Below, in pieces: positions 57,729 to 64,000 of a stretch of DNA of 64,000 nucleotides. Within the stretch, counting starts at the first letter, position 1. Each line of letters starts with the position of its first letter. The stretch lies in the NCBI RefSeq assembly GCF_010183535.1, contig NC_071328.1, forward strand, positions 4,030,001-4,094,000. The letters run 5' to 3'. Made by a program: the position numbers and the translations under genes. The stretch is from Caenorhabditis remanei. Lineage: Eukaryota; Nematoda; Chromadorea; Rhabditida; Rhabditidae. The notes below the pieces were generated by a model, which worked only from the letters and a program-made list of their open reading frames with translations, ran no database searches and was not told the DNA's origin.

Positions 57729-59594
57729 ATGAAACTCAAAAAAGTGAGGTTTTCAGAAGTTTTCTGAAAATTTTAAGAATTCAGATAACAAATTGGAGTG
57801 GGTGTAGTGGTGCTCACTTGGACGATGAACCATTCTATCACGGTTACATGTCTCGAGAGGAATCTGAGAAATTAGTTCGGAATCAAGGAGAATTCCTTCT
57901 TCGTAAAACAGAATTGACGAAACGTGGAGAAGTTGTAGTTCTGTCCGTCTTCTGGGACGAGGCAGCCCATCATCTAGTTGTCGAAAAAGCAAATAATGGA
58001 CTGTTTTATCTGAAAGAGTTCTGTTTTGAAGTAGGGAAGAGATGATATTTTGTCTCACTCTGATTGTTGAATTCCAGAATATCAGTGACTTGGTTCGATA
58101 TCATCATCAGACACGTGTCTCTGTCTATAAATCTGGAATTAAATTGTTCAGTTGGGTGGTCAGAGAGGAATGGCAATTGTATCATGAACAGGTTCAATCG
58201 AATATCTAAAAACGTGTTTAGAGTTGAAATTTCAGATTAATTTGGGGAAGAAATTGGGAAATGGAGAGTTTGGAGAGGTGTTCCAGGGCATGTTTTCAGT
58301 TGGAATATTCACGAATGACGTGGAAGTGGCAGTGAAAACAATGAAAGGAAGCAAAGTGACTGCTGATGAAAGGTGAGTTTTGAGTACTGTAGGAGAATGA
58401 TTTGGGTTGGAAGTGGGAAGCTGAAACATGAAAATGATCAACTTTGAGATAGTGTCACAAATAACATTTTTACTTTGATCATTTCTAAAAGAGATGCGTT
58501 TCATCTTTGTAAACATACATTTTTCTGTTTCATTCCCACCAATGTGGTGATTTTCTAGTAGTTGTACAAAATGTCGGTCAAATTAGAAAAGGAAAAAGTT
58601 GGAATTTTTGCTCAAAAGACACAAAATTTGTAACGTTCCATCTGACACTATCCCACATTCTCAGAATGCGCTAGTAATTTCATATCAACTTGTGGCAACT
58701 TGTCTATTTCTCAATTAGCATAGGACAACAACACAACTTGCTCTCCATTTTTTATGGAGCTCCATTAGACTCATCAAATTCCAGAATCACATTTCTGCGT
58801 GAAGCGAATCTGATGTTGAAGCTGAACCATAAATATGTCGTCCGTTTGTATGGAGTTGCAACTCAACAAGAACCAATTATGATTGTAATGGAATTGTGTT
58901 CTGGTGGAAGTTTGAAAGGTCGAATCGAGAAGAAAGAAGAAGAAATGAGTGGAGCATTGAAAAGAAAATACTGCAAACAAATTGCAAAAGGAATGCGATA
59001 TCTGGAAAAGAAGCAGGTCATTCATCGCGATTTGGCAGCTCGAAATGTTCTTCTTGACAAATCAGACAACTGCAAAATCAGTGATTTCGGTCTTTCTCTT
59101 TTCGGAAAACTGCATAAAGAGCAAAAGTTGATGAAAGTTCCGATAAGATGGCTGGCTCCGGAGACACTTCTCAAAGGGATTTACTCATCGAAATCAGATG
59201 TTTGGAGCTATGGAGTTGTTATATTTGAAGTGTTCAGTAGAGAGCTGCCGTACTCCGAAGTGAAGGTAGAGTGAACGTATGTTCTGAATTAATAAGATTC
59301 TATTGTTACAGATTCTGAAAGAGCTCCGTCGTAAAGTTGCAACAGAGAACCTTCGTCTGAAACCTCCGAATGAAATGCCAGATGAAGATAGAAAAGTAAT
59401 GGAGATGTGTTTTGAGCCTGTTGAGAATAGAGCATCTTTTGTGGAAATCTGCAAAAAGTTAGTTTTTTTTTAAAGTTTTCTTCGAATCTTCTGAATTCTA
59501 CTTTCCCGTTTTCAGATACAAAGACCTCACTAGTCCATTGCCATCTTGGAATGGATTAGCGAATCGATTGGTAGGAATTGGATCAGCTGTCTGA
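57729..59594 (+). CDS. SH2-domain non-receptor tyrosine kinase (Fer/Fps-like), copy 2
   Basis: Same seven-exon structure as copy 1: 57729-57743, 57785-58030, 58078-58191, 58236-58372, 58785-59265, 59312-59457 and 59516-59594, giving 405 residues. The motifs are identical: FLLRKT in SH2; LGKKLGNGEFGEVF, HRDLAARN, DFGLSLFGK and LAPETLLKG in the kinase. Differences are few, for example DEAAHH for DETAHH and VVIFEV for VVMFEV. All splice sites are intact, so both copies are probably expressed and active. It comes from duplication of an F-box/kinase unit of about 5 kb. Its divergent partner, F-box copy B, is broken, and a 2.3 kb element now sits on the F-box side of the shared promoter. Confidence 0.87.
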
Positions 59595-60246
59595 AAAGAT
59601 GAAAAAAGAGGAGACGAACTGGTGACTTGAATAGACTTTATTATCATAGATCTTGTTTTGTAACAATGAGAAGAACTTGAATCATTTTTATTCTGATTTA
59701 GCGTTCAAAACTTTTCGAATTTTCATTGAGTTTTCATCAAAAACCGATCTTACGCATCCCTACCCAGACAAGGCACCCACTATTTTGAGTAGTCCGTGTT
59801 CCAAGGTTGTTTATTTTGATAATATCTCATCGCCGGGATGTACTTGGACATCCTCAACAATTGGAAAAACTATTAAAATGGGTAATTTTCACAAAAAGTA
59901 ATTTTTCACTGTGTGTTGTATTTGTGGTAGTAGAGTACAGTAGTAGATGGAATAAAGATTTATTAGTAGGTAAATAGGGGGCAAAAGTAGAATAAAGGGA
60001 GAAAATGTGAAGGGACAGGAAAGGATTTAAGGCAGGGTATTCAGATGATGGTATATTTTTTTTTAACCGAAAACTCATTTCTGAAGAGAGAATTTCACTA
60101 TGTCAAAAACTGAAGATGTTTTGTTTTCAACTCTAATCGATATTTTCAGTAGATCAAAAGAGGCGGAGCCTAATTTCAGATACTATTTTTTACTCAAACA
60201 CCCAGGGGTATCAACCACGTAAAAGGAAAGGCCTGTTCACCCTCAA
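59595..60246. other. Intergenic stretch, no gene seen
   Basis: After the kinase stop the match to copy 1 continues for about 30 bp and then ends. AT-rich sequence without coding character follows, up to the 3' end of F-box copy D on the opposite strand. Confidence 0.5.
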
Positions 60247-61466
60247 TCAGATATTTCTAGAAAAATTTTTCAGAAACTCCCCCTCTGTCAAATTCCAGAC
60301 TCCAATAACAAACTTTTCGTCTTCAATAACGATAGATGCAACACGTTGATCATGTTCTCGAACGATGTAATTGATACTGTCGATGCTTACATTTTCTGAG
60401 TTTTCTTGGTATATATCGATTCTGAAAATTTAGTAAAAAACTCAATCAGTAGATGCGAATTATAATGAAAACTGACCTTCTTTTACAACTGTAAACTACT
60501 GATCCATCCAAGATCTTGATGTCAATTGCATTTTTAATTTCAGCTGGATTGAAGCGTTTAGAATTATAGCCTAACGTCACATGAAGTGTTTCTAAATTTT
60601 CAAATGACTCATTCGATTTCCATTTTTTCAAAAATCGGATCACATCAGAACTCTCAATTTTTGATGTCCTCGTAAACGCCTGTCTCCCAGTGAATTTTCG
60701 TAATAACTCAGGAACAACGAGTGAATTTGGGTCATCGAAATCAACGCATTTCATCCCAAAAAATGCAGAATAGTTTTTTAATCGGCTTGTTATCTCGGGA
60801 CGAACTTGAAGGAAATCTTGATTTGGAGACGCTGAACAGTACTCGTCTAGAGTTTTCCCGTCGATCGATGGAAGTAGAAATATAGAACTTCCACTGACTT
60901 TCCTTAATTTCGGTAACATGAATTCGCGACCATAAGTTAAAAAGTAGAGTCGACACTCTTTGGTGTGTCCAATTAATCCATCACTATGTCTTTGAATAGA
61001 CTCAAGTATTTGATTAACGAATACACTCTCCTTGCTTGTTGTCGAATACCATCTGAATCTAAGTGTGAGATCTTCGTAGGAGAGTTGTGCAGAACGACTG
61101 AAATAAGATCAATTTGTTTAATCTGTTTTAACTCATAAAGTGTTCCCTTGTTAGAACTTACTCGAATTCAATTGAAGTTCCCGAAATGCTGAGTTTTTCT
61201 GAATACGTGACATGAGAGTCAATAGGCTGCAACCTTAAAATCACTTCAGAAGTATCATCATAATTGACAGCTTCAATTGAAGCTAAATTAGTCAACTTGT
61301 ACAGAATATATTTGATTTTATTGAAGCGAACCTTCTCCACTGATACAATCAAATTGTTCATCCTTTTGGAGGAGATGGAAAGAAGAAATATAGTTTGGAG
61401 ATCCAATGAGTCCATTATTTCTCTTTGGACAACATATGGGAAGTTGTATAGTCTTAACGGGCTCAT
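60247..61466 (-). CDS. F-box / FBA_2 protein, array copy D
   Basis: Three exons in phase: 61162-61466, 60477-61097 and 60247-60421, giving 366 residues. F-box start MSPLRLYNFPYVVQREIMDS, then SISSKRMNNLIVSVEKVRF. The FBA_2 region has LLRKFTGRQAFTRTSKIESS and FLKKWKSNESFENLETL, and it ends with YIVREHDQRVASIV and FVIGVWNLTEGEF. The ATG follows the TTTCAGA pattern. It is intermediate between A/B and C. Probably a functional SCF adaptor; substrate unknown. Upstream, in the place where A and B have a kinase, only an inverted kinase relic remains at about 61845-62145. Confidence 0.86.
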
Positions 61467-61844
61467 TCTGAAATTATTCACTCGATATTCAAAACTTTGA
61501 AACAAACGGAAAAAGAGCGAAGACTATTTTTAATAATTTGAGACATTCAAACAAAAACGACATTGATTTTAAACCCAGAGATATTAAGATTTTTCAGAGA
61601 ATCTGTGAAAAACTTTAAAAGTTATTTGTAAAAATAAATCAACAGGCCCACAACGAAAGAAGACTCGAGAAGGGAGAGTGGTGCCATCCATCAATACTTC
61701 TGTACACAACATCATAACCCCTCAGTCTCTCCTCGTTTCCCATACCTCACTTGTGTATTTGTTAATCTATATATGTTCTCAATCTATCTGTCATCTAGTG
61801 TCAATTTCAGCACGCCACAATAAGATAAACTAGACCAACTCCAA

Positions 61845-62145
61845 TTTGTTATCTGAACTCTGGTTGTTTTTAGAAAACTTCTGAAAACTAACTTTCTTGA
61901 GTTTCATCTTCAGAATCCGATGTACTACCGAAGACTGACTACTTTTCTCTTTGGTCCGTGTTTCTATTTATCTGATCGACTTTTGTTTCTTTTTGAGTCC
62001 TCGGATAACGATCTGAAATTCAAATTATCTCCCACTCAAAAGTGGCCACCAGCATGATAAAAAGAAGAGTAAATTTTAAATTTTAAAAGCGTAAGAAATG
62101 TAATTTGTTTAACTAAAAATGATAAAAAATAAACGTGGTAAATAT
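61845..62145 (-). pseudogene. Inverted relic of the kinase 5' end
   Basis: Minus-strand reading matches kinase copy 1 from about 44075 to 44515: the GTAGTCAGTCTTC stretch, ATGAAACTCAAGAAA and GTTAGT donor, the intron, and AGATAACAAATTGGAG of exon 2. It then stops. The middle part (about 44165-44395 of copy 1) is mostly missing. No SH2 or kinase coding remains. Its orientation is opposite to both kinases, so an inversion accompanied this duplication. Confidence 0.8.
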
Positions 62146-62229
62146 GACAGTCAACAAGTAAAAACTAGATAACAATTAATTGACAACAAGAATAAACGGG
62201 GGAATGAAGTGATAAACAAAACAAAAAAG

Positions 62230-63617
62230 TTAGATTTCATGCCTTGCAGTTGGCAGTCCGGTTGCCCATCTCGCGGCTAAATTCGCCCATTTCGCCTGCT
62301 CTCGTTCCAGTTGTTCGATCTTCTCTTGATCATCATTTCCTGTCGTTTCTTCCGCTTGCATCTCAACTTCATTCGCTTTCTTACTTTCTTCCTCTTCCTT
62401 CGATTTCTCACTCAATCCTCCCCACGTCATTGAACCAACAAGGTTGTGCTTCACATTTCCGAGGTGATACAGAGAGTTTTCGATTGTTTTATTAGATTGG
62501 AATGAGAATGTAGACGGTGCTTGCACTTGATCAGCGTTCGGATCCACCTCAAGTAACACCGTTCCCTGTTGTTTTCCAGCTGTCGGTTTGGCGGTGATAT
62601 CGATAGAATGTCCTCCGACTTGGAGAATGAGCCGACCTTTTTTCGTGACTTGCAGCTTTCCAATTCGCCTACTTTGCGGGAGACCGGTGGGTGGAGGTGG
62701 AGCTGTTGGAATACCAGCCGGCATGTCAGTACCTTCATCATCAACTTCCATTGGCACTTCTACACTTGCTGCTTCAATAACATTACAAATCGCTCCGACA
62801 ACAGAAGGAAGTTGGAGGTGAAGAAGATCACCTGTGGAGCTTTCGAGCATACTAATCAGCTGCTCAGGCGTCTGTCTTTTATGCTTCCTTCTAGTAGAGT
62901 GCTGTACTTGTTTTTTGTCTTCCTGCTCTTCCTGATCCTCTTCTTCCAATGATAGACGAGCACTTTTGTGAATGATGTTCAAGAATTGGGATTGATCATC
63001 GACTGGCAGTACCACTGGCATCACGTTTCCGCGTCTCAGATCACTGATGATCTAGAATAAAAAAATTATTTCTGGAGCTAACTTAATCTATACTTACTGA
63101 ACGAGGATGTAAACTTTTGAGCTCTTCCTCATCTCCCTCATCATCACTTCGCCACAACTCCTCCCATCCTTCGAATGAAGCTTTCCCTGCGACATTCTTT
63201 TTTTCGATTTTCTCGTCTTTCTTTTCTTCTGCAGTTGACGATGATGGTCCTCCTCCACCACTTCCTGTCGGTCGTTTAGCGTAGAAAAATTCTAAATATT
63301 TAAATTAAATTTTAAATTATTTTCTAAATTTAAATACTAACGTCCAACATCTTCCTTCCCTTTCTTCTTCGATATATCGCCTCCCAATCCTTCCGAGAAC
63401 ACTCCACCCGTCTGGATGAGTTCCTGCCTCGGCCGAGCTCCACGACCACGACCACCACGTCTGTAAGAATTATATGATGTCAGATAACAATTATATTTAA
63501 AACATACCCTCGGCCAGCTCCTCTATCCGACGAAGATCCTCCTCTTGATTTCTTCTGCTGAACTGGCGCTTCTCTTTTACCAGCCAGCGACAAGTTTGGG
63601 CGTCCGGGTTTTGACAT
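62230..63617 (-). CDS. RNA polymerase III subunit RPC4 (POLR3D)
   Basis: Four minus-strand exons join in phase: 63508-63617, 63342-63460, 63098-63291 and 62230-63051, giving 414 residues. The N-terminus is basic and RGG-rich (RRGGRGRGARPRQEL), as in RPC4 proteins. An acidic, low-complexity middle follows. The C-terminal conserved block is RIGKLQVTKKGRLILQVGGH, then a TAGKQQGTVLLEV stretch and LGNVKHNLVGSMTW, which matches the RPC4 signature of the RPC4/RPC5 subcomplex used in initiation, termination and reinitiation by RNA polymerase III. The ATG lies seven bases after TTTTCAG, a likely trans-splice acceptor. It has a long charged C-terminal extension (EEESKKANEVEMQAEETTG). Length is normal for the family. 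Confidence 0.88.
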
Positions 63618-64000
63618 TTTTACTGAAAATTAAAGCTATGATTTTTTGTAAAGAGAAACGAAGAAAATTGTTTGGTTTTAAAAGAAAAAAGTAAATACTT
63701 TTAAAATAAAAAAATTCAACAAAAAATTGAGCGCGAAAGTGCGCTCTACAGCTAAAACTCGGCACGCAACACAGACCGCAACGCAATGAAAGTTTCTCGT
63801 TTCACCCGGACTGCCCAACTTCTTCACACTGTTTTCTATGTTTTTAATGCTTAAACAGATGTTTTCGATATTTTTTCAAGTTTAATTACTTATTTAGATC
63901 ATTTTCTACGACTTTGGGTACATTTTGATCCCGTAACTTTCTCTTTCGGTTGGATTTTTCACCGTTTATTGAAAAATTATTCAAGCGATCGTTTGCATTC
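63618..64000. other. Upstream flank of RPC4
   Basis: AT-rich, with one GC-richer patch at about 63728-63790 that contains GCGCTCTACAGC, similar to an arm of the palindromic mini-element. No gene is visible on either strand up to the window edge. Confidence 0.4.

Noticed and set aside
41998..59594. Toxin-antidote element made of F-box and kinase genes
   Set aside because: Linkage and duplication alone do not show it; kept only as speculation within the finding on the paired units.

Overview
The window looks like nematode nuclear DNA, from the genus Caenorhabditis. The evidence is AT-rich sequence, many short introns (about 45-60 bp) with GT...TTTCAG borders, TTTCAG directly before start codons (the pattern of SL trans-splice acceptors), a replication-dependent histone stem-loop, F-box/FBA_2 gene clusters, and a PP2A B55 subunit that reads as SUR-6. 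From memory, the order sur-6 / small gene / TINAG-like / SH2 tyrosine kinase recalls C. elegans cosmid F26E4 on chromosome I; I could not check this. The species is not determined.

Layout. 1-6.9 kb: the 5' part of an F-box gene (-), an orphan acidic protein (+), a five-exon EndoU ribonuclease gene (-) with nested inverted-repeat elements in one intron and a tRNA-like sequence in another, and a three-exon saposin-like (caenopore) gene (-). 6.9-16.5 kb: a graveyard of gene pieces. It holds a decayed sur-6 copy, a 1.79 kb palindrome inserted at TTAA, an ankyrin fragment of PPP1R16 type, scrambled sur-6 pieces, a histone H3 gene whose N-terminal tail is replaced by unrelated sequence, and the 3' half of a Frizzled gene. 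16.5-27.4 kb: a second copy of the same neighbourhood. It has an intact F-box gene, truncated starts of the orphan and saposin genes joined directly to each other, a 1.47 kb insertion with a 72-bp minisatellite and a tRNA-like promoter, and the intact sur-6 gene. 28.4-40.2 kb: a small tail-anchored protein gene and a 12-exon TINAG-like (inactive cathepsin-fold) gene, both on the minus strand. 42-62 kb: an array of four F-box/FBA_2 genes (-) and two nearly identical SH2-tyrosine kinase genes (+). Two F-box/kinase pairs stand head to head. One F-box gene is split by a 3.78 kb element, a 2.3 kb element sits in the promoter region of the second pair, and an inverted relic of a third kinase lies at 61.8-62.1 kb. 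62.2-63.6 kb: the RNA polymerase III subunit RPC4 gene (-).

There is no single pathway here. The conserved housekeeping or developmental genes (sur-6, TINAG-like, RPC4, EndoU) are interleaved with fast-evolving lineage-specific families (F-box/FBA_2, SH2 kinases, saposin-like) and with segmental duplications carrying many palindromic non-autonomous elements. Duplicate copies provide empty sites for several insertions, so their boundaries can be read directly. Gene models were spliced by eye; reading phase was checked across every junction listed.
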